Origin: Hymenobacter sp. BT730
GTDB lineage: Bacteria; Bacteroidota; Bacteroidia; Cytophagales; Hymenobacteraceae
Direction: 5' to 3'
DNA: 64,000 nt
NCBI RefSeq assembly: GCF_030542105.1
Contig: NZ_JAUOFB010000001.1
Coordinates: forward strand, 682,001-746,000
Numbering within the stretch: the stretch's first letter is position 1; every line of letters begins with the position of its first letter. Positions 17,597 to 26,663 of this stretch are shown piece by piece. The notes beneath the pieces were generated by a model. The model was not told the origin of the DNA. It did not search any database and was given only the letters and a program-made list of their open reading frames with translations. A program made the position numbers and the translations under genes.

Positions 17597-18694
17597 TTAC
17601 AGCGAGTTTTCGATGGTGTAGATGGAGTTTACTTCCGCGTCGGTCAGCGCCCGGTTATAGATGCGGATATCATCCAGTGAGCCGATGAAAAAGCTCTGGC
17701 CGTAGAACTTGAAGTAGTCGGCGGCTTCACCAGCCGGAGCCGCACTGTCCCAGATGCTGTTAGGTAACTGCTGACCGATTACCAACGGAATAGGCTTCGG
17801 CGTAGCTTTCAGCGCTCCGGTAATGCCCGTCCAGGTTTTTACCAGCGCACCATTGATGTAGAATTTCATGGTGCCGTCTACGTACGACGATACCACGTGC
17901 GTCCAGGTAGCATCGGCCACTTCGCCCGATTCCGCGTCTTTGTCGGTAATGCCGGTAGTAGTAGCCACAGTCAGGAAAGGTTTGTTGGCTCCCTGCAGCT
18001 GGAACTTGTATCCCTGCCAGCGGTTCAAGGACACAATGTAGTTGTCGGCATTAGTGCCATTGCGCTTTACCCAGGCACTGATGGTAATAGCCTGCGGGTT
18101 GAGGGCGGCTTTGTAGGGCACCTCAATGTAAGCGCCTTTATCGAAGGCATAGGCCTGGTTGGGGCGGCCAAATCGGTCAGCTACCAGTACGGGTTGGGTA
18201 GTACCCATCATTTTCGTGGGCGTCGTAGTACTGGGGTCGTTGATGATGCCCGCCATGAGCGTGCCATTATTGCCATTCGCGGTAGCATCATTGGCGTTGC
18301 CTTCAAACTTCCACTGGGCTACCAGGTTAGCCGCCGATACTTCCTGCACCAGACTGTTCTGGAAGGTCTTGGCCGCCCGGCGCAGTGAGGCTTCAGCGGT
18401 ATTTACCGTGGCCTGGGTAGCCGAGGCATCATTTTTAGTAGCAGTGGCCGCGTCAATAGCTGTTTTGAACGTGGCCTTGGAGCCAGTGCTGTAGTTGCCG
18501 GGCTTGGAGCCTTCCACAGCAGCATTGTGCACCGCCGTAGTAGAGTCAATTAAAGCCGAAAGCTTGGTTTTGTCGGCCGTGATGGTAGGCGTGTTGTCGT
18601 CATCATCATCCGAGCAGGAAGTGATGGACAGCGACAGAGCTCCGAACAGGAGCCAGCCAAAGAGCAGGGATAGGTAAAGCTTAGATTTGTTCAT
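17597..18694 (-). CDS. FIVAR-like plus LamG-type lipoprotein of the sugar locus
   Basis: The 365-residue product has a lipobox (LSITSC followed by an Asp run) that predicts surface exposure. Residues of about 38-115 form a helical FIVAR-like module (LSALIDSTTAVHNAAVEG, then TFKTAIDAATATKND). From about 125 to the end is a concanavalin-like LamG_3 domain (LVAQWKFEGNANDATANGNN, then ITISAWVKRNGTNADNYIV, and GSLDDIRIYNRALTDAEV). It occupies the SusE/SusF position after SusD and probably holds glycan at the cell surface. Enzymatic activity is not expected. Confidence 0.85.
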   Translation of the reverse strand: MNKSKLYLSLLFGWLLFGALSLSITSCSDDDDDNTPTITADKTKLSALIDSTTAVHNAAVEGSKPGNYSTGSKATFKTAIDAATATKNDASATQATVNTAEASLRRAAKTFQNSLVQEVSAANLVAQWKFEGNANDATANGNNGTLMAGIINDPSTTTPTKMMGTTQPVLVADRFGRPNQAYAFDKGAYIEVPYKAALNPQAITISAWVKRNGTNADNYIVSLNRWQGYKFQLQGANKPFLTVATTTGITDKDAESGEVADATWTHVVSSYVDGTMKFYINGALVKTWTGITGALKATPKPIPLVIGQQLPNSIWDSAAPAGEAADYFKFYGQSFFIGSLDDIRIYNRALTDAEVNSIYTIENSL

Positions 18695-18769
18695 GGTGGG
18701 TATTGTTAAAAAGATGTGAGATAAAAGGAGAAGTGAAAGGGGAATTGGGCAAAAAGTGGTGTCGGAGGC

Positions 18770-20272
18770 CTACTCAAACAGGCGCTTATTAGTGTCCCGC
18801 TCGCTCTGCGGAATAGGATAGAAGCGGTGCTGGGTGTAATTGAAGTTGGGAATGGTTTTTAGGGCTTGGCTGGCATAGGCCTCGCCGTAGCGTACCACGT
18901 CGAAGAAGCGCTGAAACTCCAGGGCCATTTCCGAGCGCCGCTCCTGCCGGATAATATCGCGCAGCTGGGCCTGGTCGTTGGTGGTGATGTCGGGTAGCAG
19001 GCCCTCGGGAACCGTACCGGTGCCCTCCAGCTCAGGATCGTTCAGGTAGCTCTCGCGGGCCCGCTTGCGCACTTGGTTAAGGGCTGCCAGCGCAGCGGCG
19101 GGGTTGCCAGCCTCATTCGAAGCTTCGGCGTCAATGAGCAGCACCTCGGCGTAGCGAATGGTCTGGAAGTTCAGGTCGCCGTCGCCCTTCGTGCTGGCCG
19201 GAATTTCCGACAGCGGCTGCAGGTGTTTTTTCGAGAGGTACCCCGTCGTGCTCCAGTTCACATCAAAGGGCTCACCGAAAAACAGCTGTCCTTCCCGTCC
19301 AATAGAATAGTCAAGGCGGGGGTCCGGCGTACCATCCGGCGCCTTCTCAAAGTTGTCGACCAGACTTTGCGTGGGGTAGAAAAAGCCGTAGCCATTTTGC
19401 TGGCGCGGGGCAAACCACTGGTTGAGGCTATTGCCCTGCGCCGGACTCAGGCCGGAAGTATGCTGCACCGCGAAGATGGCTTCGGTGTTGTATTTAGTGG
19501 CCGCCCGGAAATTATCGGCAAATACCGGCAGCAGTTTGTAGCCCATGCCCTCTACCTGTTGGGCCGTTTGAGCAGCCAGGGCCCATTTCTGCTCATACAG
19601 ATAGGTTTTGGCCAGCAGCGCCAGGGCAGCCCCCTTAGTCGCCCGGCCCTGGTCGGCGCCACTCCAGCTTTCCGGTAAATTACTGGCCGCCGCCTGGCAG
19701 TCGGCCTCTATCTGGGCGTAGATAACGGACTGGTCGCGGGCGGGGCTTTGCAGCTCAGCGGGCGTTTCCACCTTCAGGCGCAGCGGTATGCGGCCGTAAA
19801 TGGTAGTAAGTTGAAAGTAATAGTAGGCCCGCAGAAACTGCGCCTGCCCTATAGCCTGCTGCCGCACCCCGGCACTTACGCGGGTGTTCGACTCGGGCAG
19901 GCCATCCAACACCACGTTGCAGCGGAACACGCCGTCGTAATAGCGCTTCCACAAGGCTTCCACGGCCGAGTTGATGGGCGTAATGTTGAACTGGTCAATG
20001 TTGTCGAAATCAGCCTGGTCGCCGGGGTTGCTGCCTTTCACGGCGTCATCGGAGGCCACGTCGCCCAGCACCCACAGCGGGTTAGAGGCCGCGTCGCGGA
20101 AAGACAGTGGCACGTAGGCAGCATTGACGGCCAGAATGGTATTGGCATCAGAAGTAAAGAAGGCACCGGCTTCGAACTGACCCAGTACAGGCTGATCCAG
20201 AAACTTCTCGCAGGCGGCCATGCTTAGGCCCAGTAGCGTGAGCAGGCTCAGGGTTATGCGCTTATTTTTCAT
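18770..20272 (-). CDS. SusD/RagB-family glycan-binding lipoprotein
   Basis: The 500-residue product has a lipobox (LLGLSMAAC) followed by EKFLDQPVLGQFEAG, the usual SusD opening. TPR-like helices (AIGQAQFLRAYYYFQLTTIYG) and the C-terminal FQTIRYAEVLLIDAEASNEAG and FQRFFDVVRYGEA segments are characteristic (quoted in parts). SusD acts as a lid on SusC, captures the oligosaccharide outside the cell and hands it to the transporter. It follows SusC by 21 bases, so the two are cotranscribed. The binding specificity cannot be read from sequence. Confidence 0.95.
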   Translation of the reverse strand: MKNKRITLSLLTLLGLSMAACEKFLDQPVLGQFEAGAFFTSDANTILAVNAAYVPLSFRDAASNPLWVLGDVASDDAVKGSNPGDQADFDNIDQFNITPINSAVEALWKRYYDGVFRCNVVLDGLPESNTRVSAGVRQQAIGQAQFLRAYYYFQLTTIYGRIPLRLKVETPAELQSPARDQSVIYAQIEADCQAAASNLPESWSGADQGRATKGAALALLAKTYLYEQKWALAAQTAQQVEGMGYKLLPVFADNFRAATKYNTEAIFAVQHTSGLSPAQGNSLNQWFAPRQQNGYGFFYPTQSLVDNFEKAPDGTPDPRLDYSIGREGQLFFGEPFDVNWSTTGYLSKKHLQPLSEIPASTKGDGDLNFQTIRYAEVLLIDAEASNEAGNPAAALAALNQVRKRARESYLNDPELEGTGTVPEGLLPDITTNDQAQLRDIIRQERRSEMALEFQRFFDVVRYGEAYASQALKTIPNFNYTQHRFYPIPQSERDTNKRLFE

Positions 20273-20293
20273 AACGGTAACGGCTCGAAATTC

Positions 20294-23200
20294 TTAGAAA
20301 CTGGCGTTGACGCCCAGCGTAAAGGTGCGCGCCGAGGGGTAGTTGCCCCAGTCGATGCCCACGGCCCGAACCCCCTCACCCAGCGAGTTGCTGTTGGTTC
20401 CCTGCTCAGGGTCGAGGCCAGTGTATTTCGTGAAAGTCAGCAGGTTCTGAACGCTGAGGTAAAGCCGAACCGACGACACCCGCATCGGCGTGAGCAGCTT
20501 TTCCCCGAAGGTGTAGCCCAACTGCAGGTTTTTCAGGCGCAGGTAGGAGCCATCTTCCAGGAAGCGGTCTGACGGCTGCTTGTTGTTGGAGGCGCCGGTC
20601 CATGACAGGCGCGGAAACTCGTTCGTGCTGCCTTCGCCGGTCCAGTAGTTGGTAGCGGCGCGCTCCGTCAGGTTGAAGGCGCGGTAAAAACCTTCGATGT
20701 CGGTGTTGACCTGGTTATACAGTTTGTTGCCATATACGCCCTGGAAAAACGCGCTCAAATCCAGGTTTCGGAAGCTAAGATTACCGGTCAGGCCGTACGT
20801 CAGCTTCGGAATAGGGCTACCCACAAAGGTGCGGTCGAACCCATCGATTACTCCATCAGGAGCACCGTCGGGGCCGCTCAGGTCCTTGAATTTTATGTCG
20901 CCGGGCTTGATGCCCGGGCCTTGGTAGGCGCTGGTGAATACCTCTTGGGTATTTTGAAAAATACCGTCGGTTTGCAACAGGTAAAACGAGCCGATAGGCT
21001 GACCTTCGGCCGTGAGCGTGGCGTAGTAGTTATTATCGATGCGGGCACCCACAATGGAAGGGGCTTCGCCCAGCGAAATCACCTCATTTTTCAGGGTGGC
21101 CAGGTTGCCGTTGAGACTGTATTTCCAGTCTTTGCCAACAGTGTTGCGGTAGCTGAGCTCTACTTCCAGGCCCTGATTGCGAATCTCGCCCACGTTGGCG
21201 GGCGGGTTGCCGCGGCCCCCGGCGCTGCTGGGCAGTGGCAGATTCAGCAGCACGCCGGTAGTGTTCTTGATGTAATAGTCAATCGACATTTGCAAGGCCC
21301 CGCGCAGCACGCCTACATCCAGGCCCACATCGGTCTGGGTGCTTCTTTCCCACTGAATGTTGGGGTTGCCTACGGAGGTAATCGTCAGCCCCTGAGTGGA
21401 AACGCCGCCGAAGGGATAGTAGCCCGCATTACCTACCAGTGAGGCGTAGGGGTAGTTGCCGATGGCCGAGTTGCCGAGCTGGCCCACGCTGGCCCGCAGC
21501 TTGAGCTGCGACAGAGCCGTTATGTTCTGCATGAAGGCCTCCTGTGCCAGATTCCAGCCCGCTGAGCCGGAGAAGAAGGTTTCGGCCCGCTGCCCCGGCA
21601 GAAACTGGGAGGAGGCGTCGCGCCGGTAGTTGAAGCTGGCCAGGTACCGCTGGTCATAGTCGTAGCCCAGGCGCCCGAAGGTGGACCAGAGCGAGGAGTG
21701 GGTCTCGTTGCCGCCATTCTGCTGCACGCCCGAACCTACGTCGAGGTACTGGAAGGGGCTGGACTGATCAACGTAGCCCCGCCGCGAGGCTGAAATTGCC
21801 CGCACGTTGTTTTTAATGGCCTCCGTACCCAGCAACACGTTAATGGTGCTCTTGCCTAGTGGGAGGTCGTAGGTGGCGGTGTTGGTCCAGTTATAGTTGA
21901 ACTCGTTGCTGTTTGACTGCGCCAACTGGGGCGGCGAGTTGAAAGAACGGTCGATGCCGTAGGTTTTGAAAAACTGCTTGTAGTCGGTGATGCGGAACGT
22001 AATGCCGTAGTCTGACCGCACCCGCAGCCGCTCAATAGGAGTAAAGTCTACGTAGCCATTGCCCAGCAGCGCATAGGAGAAGAAGTTGCGGTCGGCGGCA
22101 TCGGCCAGCGCCACTGGGTTAATACCGTCGCCGAAGAAGGCGGAAGCATTGGTACCATCCGCAAACTTAGGCAGGTCCACAAATTGTCCCTGGTCATTGT
22201 ACACCGGGGTAGCCGGCGTGCGGAACAGCGCATAGCGCACAATGCTGGCGCCCGGGTTCCCGTCGCCAAACCCGTCGCCGGAGGAGCCCACCTGCCGGGT
22301 TTTGGTGTACGAGAGGTTGGCGTTGGTGCCTACCTTAAAGTACTTCGACAGGGTGCTGTTGATGCCCGTGCGCAGCCCGTAGCGGTCAAACGACGAATTC
22401 TTGATCAAGCCGTCCTGGGTCAGGTAGCTGCCTGATACAATGTACTGGGAGTTTTCGCCGCCGCCGCTCACGTCCAGCTGCACGTTATGCTGCCAGGCCG
22501 GCTCCAGCACCTCCCGTAGCCAGTCCACATCAGGCAGGGTGGCCGCCACAGCCGGCGAAATCTGGCCGCGCCCATCGTTCTGAGCGGCTTCATTAAAGGC
22601 CTTCACGTATTGCTCCGTGTTGGCCATTTTAATCAGGTTTGCCGGCGTCTGGAGTCCGGTATAGGCGTTCAGGCTCAGCCGCGGCTTGCCCGATTTGCCC
22701 CTTTTAGTGGTAATAATGACTACCCCGTTGGAAGCGCGGGCGCCGTAAATAGCCGCCGCCGCCGCATCCTTCAGGATGTTGATGCTTTCGATATCGTTAG
22801 GCGAAATCTGGTTGATGCCGTCTTTGGTGGGCACCCCATCAATGATGTAGAGTGGGTTGTTGTCGTTAATAGTACCTACGCCCCGGATGCGCACGGCAAT
22901 GGCTTCGCCCGGCGCGCCCGTGGCTTGCGTTACGGCCACGCCCGCCGCCTTGCCCTGCATAATCTGAGCCACCCCCGTTACCGGCAAGGCGTTGATGTCC
23001 TGCTGGTTGATCTGAGACACGGCCACCGTTACGTTCTCTTTCTGCTGGGTAGTGTAGCCCAGCACCACCACTTCTTCCAGCGCCTTCACGTCGGTTTGCA
23101 GTGTGATGGTGAGTTGTGTGCGGCCCTGCAACGGAATTTCTTGGGTCACGAAGCCAATGGCCGAAACCACGAGGGTCGCGTCAGCATTGGGCAGTGTCAG

Positions 23201-23752
23201 GGTGAAGTTGCCGGCGTTATCAGTCTGGGTGCCGTTGGTGGAGCCTTTTACTACAATAGTTACCCCAGGGATGGGTGCGTTATCGGGGCCGCGAACCAAG
23301 CCCTTTACCGTTTCAATCAGCGACGCCAGGGAAGCGTCTATATCGTTTGTGGTATAGAATACTGGTTCTTTTGCAATCGATTGCAGCGAGGACCCGGAAG
23401 CTTTCGGCGCTGAGATGATGTACACATTGTGAGCCGTTTTCTCAATGCGTAACCCACTCATTGTGATGACATATACGAGCTTATCCTGCCAGGTATTAAA
23501 CGTATGCCCTTCCAGGTTCACATACTTGTCCTTCACCAGCTCACTGCGATACAGGAAGAAAGCCTTGTGCGTAGCTTTCATGTCCGACAGGAAGCTTTCC
23601 AGCGAAATGCCACGGCTGGCCGCGGCCCGATTAGGCTGATCCTGGGGTGTTTTAAGCAGCGCTATCATAGGCGCCTGTGCTTGCGCGGTAGTGCTTAGAC
23701 TACCAACCAGTACTAGTGGCAACAACTTGAGCGGGAAAGTAGAAAAGGCCAT
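20294..23752 (-). CDS. SusC/RagA TonB-linked receptor with STN domain
   Basis: The 1152-residue protein has a signal peptide (VGSLSTTAQAQ), an STN domain (about 50-115, ending LRIEKTAHNVYIIS), a carboxypeptidase-regulatory-like domain (about 148-222), the SusC box (EEVVVLGYTTQQKENVT, 226-242), a plug (LYIIDGVPTKDGINQ and AAAIYGARASNGVVIITT) and a long barrel ending in FTLGVNASF. It imports the substrate captured by SusD. The STN domain normally contacts a FecR anti-sigma factor to report substrate, and a FecR gene lies directly upstream. This is the central gene of the locus. The substrate is inferred from GH130 only. Confidence 0.97.
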   Translation of the reverse strand: MAFSTFPLKLLPLVLVGSLSTTAQAQAPMIALLKTPQDQPNRAAASRGISLESFLSDMKATHKAFFLYRSELVKDKYVNLEGHTFNTWQDKLVYVITMSGLRIEKTAHNVYIISAPKASGSSLQSIAKEPVFYTTNDIDASLASLIETVKGLVRGPDNAPIPGVTIVVKGSTNGTQTDNAGNFTLTLPNADATLVVSAIGFVTQEIPLQGRTQLTITLQTDVKALEEVVVLGYTTQQKENVTVAVSQINQQDINALPVTGVAQIMQGKAAGVAVTQATGAPGEAIAVRIRGVGTINDNNPLYIIDGVPTKDGINQISPNDIESINILKDAAAAAIYGARASNGVVIITTKRGKSGKPRLSLNAYTGLQTPANLIKMANTEQYVKAFNEAAQNDGRGQISPAVAATLPDVDWLREVLEPAWQHNVQLDVSGGGENSQYIVSGSYLTQDGLIKNSSFDRYGLRTGINSTLSKYFKVGTNANLSYTKTRQVGSSGDGFGDGNPGASIVRYALFRTPATPVYNDQGQFVDLPKFADGTNASAFFGDGINPVALADAADRNFFSYALLGNGYVDFTPIERLRVRSDYGITFRITDYKQFFKTYGIDRSFNSPPQLAQSNSNEFNYNWTNTATYDLPLGKSTINVLLGTEAIKNNVRAISASRRGYVDQSSPFQYLDVGSGVQQNGGNETHSSLWSTFGRLGYDYDQRYLASFNYRRDASSQFLPGQRAETFFSGSAGWNLAQEAFMQNITALSQLKLRASVGQLGNSAIGNYPYASLVGNAGYYPFGGVSTQGLTITSVGNPNIQWERSTQTDVGLDVGVLRGALQMSIDYYIKNTTGVLLNLPLPSSAGGRGNPPANVGEIRNQGLEVELSYRNTVGKDWKYSLNGNLATLKNEVISLGEAPSIVGARIDNNYYATLTAEGQPIGSFYLLQTDGIFQNTQEVFTSAYQGPGIKPGDIKFKDLSGPDGAPDGVIDGFDRTFVGSPIPKLTYGLTGNLSFRNLDLSAFFQGVYGNKLYNQVNTDIEGFYRAFNLTERAATNYWTGEGSTNEFPRLSWTGASNNKQPSDRFLEDGSYLRLKNLQLGYTFGEKLLTPMRVSSVRLYLSVQNLLTFTKYTGLDPEQGTNSNSLGEGVRAVGIDWGNYPSARTFTLGVNASF

Positions 23753-23797
23753 AGCGTGGGTATTGGATAGTGAGAGCGAAGCAGATACTTATAAAGC

Positions 23798-24829
23798 TTA
23801 GTCGAGCCAGACGTGCTGCCCCTCGCGGCGCACCTGTACATCCAGTGACTTACCTAGCGAATTGAGCAATACCTCCAAATCCTGATTGGGGACCGAGCCG
23901 GTCAGATTTTGCTGCAACAGGTTGGGGTTATTAACTGTCACCTGCAAGCCGTAACCATCGCGCAGTAATGCTACCACGTCGGCTACCGGCGTATCATTAA
24001 AGTCAAGATGCCCGCTGGTCCAGGCCGAATAAAAGTCGGCTTTCACAGCGCGCTTGGTAAGGGGGGCTTGGGGCCGGGCGGCATCGGTGCTCACCAGCTC
24101 GCCGGGCTTCATAAGCACCTGCTCAGTGTGGCCGGCTTGGTGGCGGCTTAGCTGAATCTGGCCAGTGCGCAGCACTACGTTGGTGTGGCCGGCCCAGTGG
24201 CGCACATTAAACTGGGTACCTAACACGGCTACATCTACAGGGCCGGCATGAACAGTAAACTTCACGTTAGATGGCGCCGTGGCCACGGTTTTTAAACGGG
24301 CGGGCGCGGTATGACGGACTATGAAATAGGCTTCGCCTTTTAGCCAGACTTCGCGGGCCTGGCCCGGGGCCCAATCACCGGAAAGCTTCAATTCCGAATT
24401 GCCATTCAGCACCACACGTGAGCCATCGGGCAGCAGCAATTGGCGCTGCTGGTGAGCCAGGGTATTGTACTGAAGGTTAGTAGGAGCCATGTAGCGCCAG
24501 AACCCTATACCTATCAGCAGCATGACCGAAAAGGCCGCTAATATTACCGGCCACCGGTGGCGCCGACTTACGCGCAGGACTGGTTTGGGCTGCAGATAGC
24601 GCCGGAATTTTGCCAGCTCCTCTTGCTTGAGTGCTTCGGATACCGGCTGCGGCCGACCTACTAACTGCCGTAGGATAGTCTGCGCTTCATGAAACTCGGC
24701 CGCTTTGCCGGGGTTTTCAATCAGCCACTGTTGCCAGAAAGACGTAGTGGCCACATCGTGCCCCAGCACGAATGCCTGAAACGATTCATCGGCCAGGAAG
24801 TCTTCGGTAGAGTAAGCGGTGTAATTCAT
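23798..24829 (-). CDS. FecR-family anti-sigma factor
   Basis: From ATG 24829 the product has 343 residues. A cytoplasmic N-terminal part (YSTEDFLADESFQAFVLG) is followed by one transmembrane helix (ILAAFSVMLLIGIGFW), the FecR domain (LLLPDGSRVVLNGNSELKLS, then VAVLGTQFNVRHW) and a C-terminal DUF4974-like domain (LLRDGYGLQVTVNNPNLLQQ, then LEVLLNSLGKSLDVQVRR). It should hold the sigma factor at the membrane until the SusC STN domain signals. The frame extends to 24892, but family members start close to MNYTAYSTEDF. It lies 137 bases after the sigma gene and 45 bases before susC. Confidence 0.93.
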   Translation of the reverse strand: MNYTAYSTEDFLADESFQAFVLGHDVATTSFWQQWLIENPGKAAEFHEAQTILRQLVGRPQPVSEALKQEELAKFRRYLQPKPVLRVSRRHRWPVILAAFSVMLLIGIGFWRYMAPTNLQYNTLAHQQRQLLLPDGSRVVLNGNSELKLSGDWAPGQAREVWLKGEAYFIVRHTAPARLKTVATAPSNVKFTVHAGPVDVAVLGTQFNVRHWAGHTNVVLRTGQIQLSRHQAGHTEQVLMKPGELVSTDAARPQAPLTKRAVKADFYSAWTSGHLDFNDTPVADVVALLRDGYGLQVTVNNPNLLQQNLTGSVPNQDLEVLLNSLGKSLDVQVRREGQHVWLD

Positions 24830-24966
24830 GAGTAGAGGACAGAGCGACACGGGCGGTAGCTGGACCGTTAGGCTCCCTTTTGTCTCTATCACGGCACTCG
24901 GAGCCGTTTATACTCATGGATTGTGAATTTTATTTTCGTGCCCCGGCTTTTCGCCTACTTAGTTGC

Positions 24967-25539
24967 CTATCCGCCCAGCGCCCACGATACCTTCATCACC
25001 TTGCGAATAGCTTTTAAGGCATTGAAAACCAGGTTACGAACGGATTGTGTATTGAGCGACATCACCTCGGCAATACGCTCGTAGGGGAAGCCATCAAAAA
25101 AACGGAGGTACAGGGCCTCGCGCTGGCGGCTGGAGAGTTGATTAATGGCCGCCAGGAGTAATGCCTGTTGTTCCGCATCGGTTTGCTCGGCAATCAAAAA
25201 CTCCTCATGGGAATACGTCACCTCAAATGAGTCAGCCGGCGCTGGGAACAGATAGCGCTGCTGCTTCAGCTGCTTGGTTTCATCAACCAAGTGGTGACGT
25301 AACGCCTTGAAGAGATATGCTTTAACAACCTGGATAGCCCGCACGCCCTCACGCCGGCGCCACAGCTTTTGAAACAGGTTCTGGATGCTGTCTTTCACCA
25401 GCTCTTCATCGCCCGTGAGTTTAAGGCCATAGTTGAACAGAGCTTCGTAGTGCAACTCAAAGAGAGCTGCCAGCGCGGCAGCTTCGCCGCTGCGGAAACG
25501 CTCCCAAAGCTGTGCACTATGCTGTTCGTCGGCCGTCAT
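24967..25539 (-). CDS. ECF RNA polymerase sigma factor (FecI/SusC-locus type)
   Basis: The 190-residue protein has sigma region 2 (ALFELHYEALFNYGLKLTGD and DSIQNLFQKLWRRREGV) and region 4 (LSSRQREALYLRFFDGFPYE, then IAEVMSLNTQSVRNLVFNALKAIR as a helix-turn-helix). It is the usual length for Bacteroidota ECF sigma factors that control SusC/SusD loci. It is the first gene of the leftward cluster and should activate susC and the genes downstream once FecR releases it. A weak TACCTTAG-type box lies near 25590. Confidence 0.95.
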   Translation of the reverse strand: MTADEQHSAQLWERFRSGEAAALAALFELHYEALFNYGLKLTGDEELVKDSIQNLFQKLWRRREGVRAIQVVKAYLFKALRHHLVDETKQLKQQRYLFPAPADSFEVTYSHEEFLIAEQTDAEQQALLLAAINQLSSRQREALYLRFFDGFPYERIAEVMSLNTQSVRNLVFNALKAIRKVMKVSWALGG

Positions 25540-25684
25540 AAGAATAAAAGCGGGCGTACGCCAAACGTGTACTGCCGCCGCAGATGAGCTAAGGTAAAGT
25601 AATTACTGACTTGTACTAGCGGCTTCCCCAACAACGAAATAAGGTAGCTGATTTTGACAAATGGATTGGGTATAAATGCAACGT

Positions 25685-25712
25685 GGGCTGCCCCTAAATT
25701 TAGGAGCAGCCC
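25685..25712. terminator. Palindrome after the CsbD-like gene
   Basis: A 28-base near-perfect palindrome (GGGCTGCCCCTAAA with one mismatch against its partner) lies 26 bases past the CsbD-like gene stop. No T-run follows on either strand, so terminator function is uncertain. Confidence 0.4.
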
Positions 25713-25737
25713 GCGCTGGTAATACAAGCGTTACTAA

Positions 25738-25956
25738 TTAGAACGTGCGCTGAAACCAGGACTTGATATCACTCAGGGTTTCGCCGGTTTTCTCCTGCAT
25801 CCGCCCAAACCATTCGTCCTGCTGACCTTCCTGGTAGTCCAGGTCGTCGTCGGTGAGTTGGCCCCACTTCTGTTTAGCCTGGCCTTTAATTTCATTCCAG
25901 TTGCCGCGGGCACGTAGCTCAGTATTATCCGGTATGTTATTACGATTAACGTCCAT
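25738..25956 (-). CDS. CsbD-family stress protein
   Basis: The 72-residue protein shows the CsbD core (ELRARGNWNEIKGQAKQKWG, then QLTDDDLDYQEGQQDEWFGR) followed by a helix (EKTGETLSDIKSWFQRTF). CsbD-like proteins are small, soluble and often induced by general stress; their mechanism is unknown. It is a single gene between the sigma-factor gene and a hypothetical membrane protein on the same strand. The short leader before ELRARG (DVNRNNIPDNT) is typical of Bacteroidota versions. Confidence 0.9.
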   Translation of the reverse strand: MDVNRNNIPDNTELRARGNWNEIKGQAKQKWGQLTDDDLDYQEGQQDEWFGRMQEKTGETLSDIKSWFQRTF

Positions 25957-26030
25957 GACTCAAGGAGATTTAGTGGAAAAGCGAAGGTGCTTTCTCCCTT
26001 TACGACCTTTTTACAGAGGTGGTTGAGTTT

Positions 26031-26621
26031 TTAATGCCACTGGCTAAAGAGAATAAGCACGGCTACGGTAGCTGTTACCACGGCTGCACCTGCGCCTACT
26101 CCAAAGCCAGCCGCCGCTTTGCCCAGCTTTTTATTTTGGGCCTGTTTCTGATAGCCGCGCACATAATCCGGGTTTTGCAGTAGCTCAGGGCGGGAAGGAA
26201 TCAGATTTTTGGCCCTAGGCGGTGTGGCCGCAATAGCCGCTCCGGTAGCAATACCGCCCACCCCATAGGCACTGGCAGTTACAAATGTAGCCGCAAACGT
26301 ACCCCAGAAGGCGCCTTTGGCTTTAAACAGCTGGCGGGCATCGGTACGGCCCAGCTGCTCGGCCTGCGCGGGCGTGAGAGCCAGTGCCGTTGTGGTAGAG
26401 GTTTGTTTGGTTAGTACTTCCTTGGTGCCGTTGGCATACCGGATGAGAAACACATCGGCGGCCGGCATTTGCAGGGTATCAGTCCCAGTCATGTATACTA
26501 CTTGGTCGGGCGTTATGCGCACCACTTTGGCCGGTACTTCCTCGCCGGAAGTGCGCAGAATGACGTCCTGCGCCTGACTCAGGGCTGGCAGCAGCAGTAA
26601 AAGGAATAAAAAGTACCGCAT
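26031..26621 (-). CDS. Exported protein with shared N-terminal module and membrane tail
   Basis: The 196-residue product starts with a signal peptide (LFLLLLLPALSQAQ). Residues 19-70 form a small beta-rich module (DVILRTSGEEVPAKVVRITP, then VFLIRYANGTKEVLT) that is clearly related to the N-terminus of the next protein upstream (26664-27416). The rest differs: a linker, Ala/Gly-rich hydrophobic stretches (GGIATGAAIAA and GVGAGAAVVTATVAVLILFS) that look membrane-associated, and a conserved-looking RGYQKQAQNKKLGKA. No function can be given. The two genes are 42 bases apart and on the same strand, so they are probably cotranscribed. Confidence 0.7.
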   Translation of the reverse strand: MRYFLFLLLLLPALSQAQDVILRTSGEEVPAKVVRITPDQVVYMTGTDTLQMPAADVFLIRYANGTKEVLTKQTSTTTALALTPAQAEQLGRTDARQLFKAKGAFWGTFAATFVTASAYGVGGIATGAAIAATPPRAKNLIPSRPELLQNPDYVRGYQKQAQNKKLGKAAAGFGVGAGAAVVTATVAVLILFSQWH

Positions 26622-26663
26622 ATGAAAATGGGTTGAAAGGCAGATGGATAAGAACTTGGGGAG

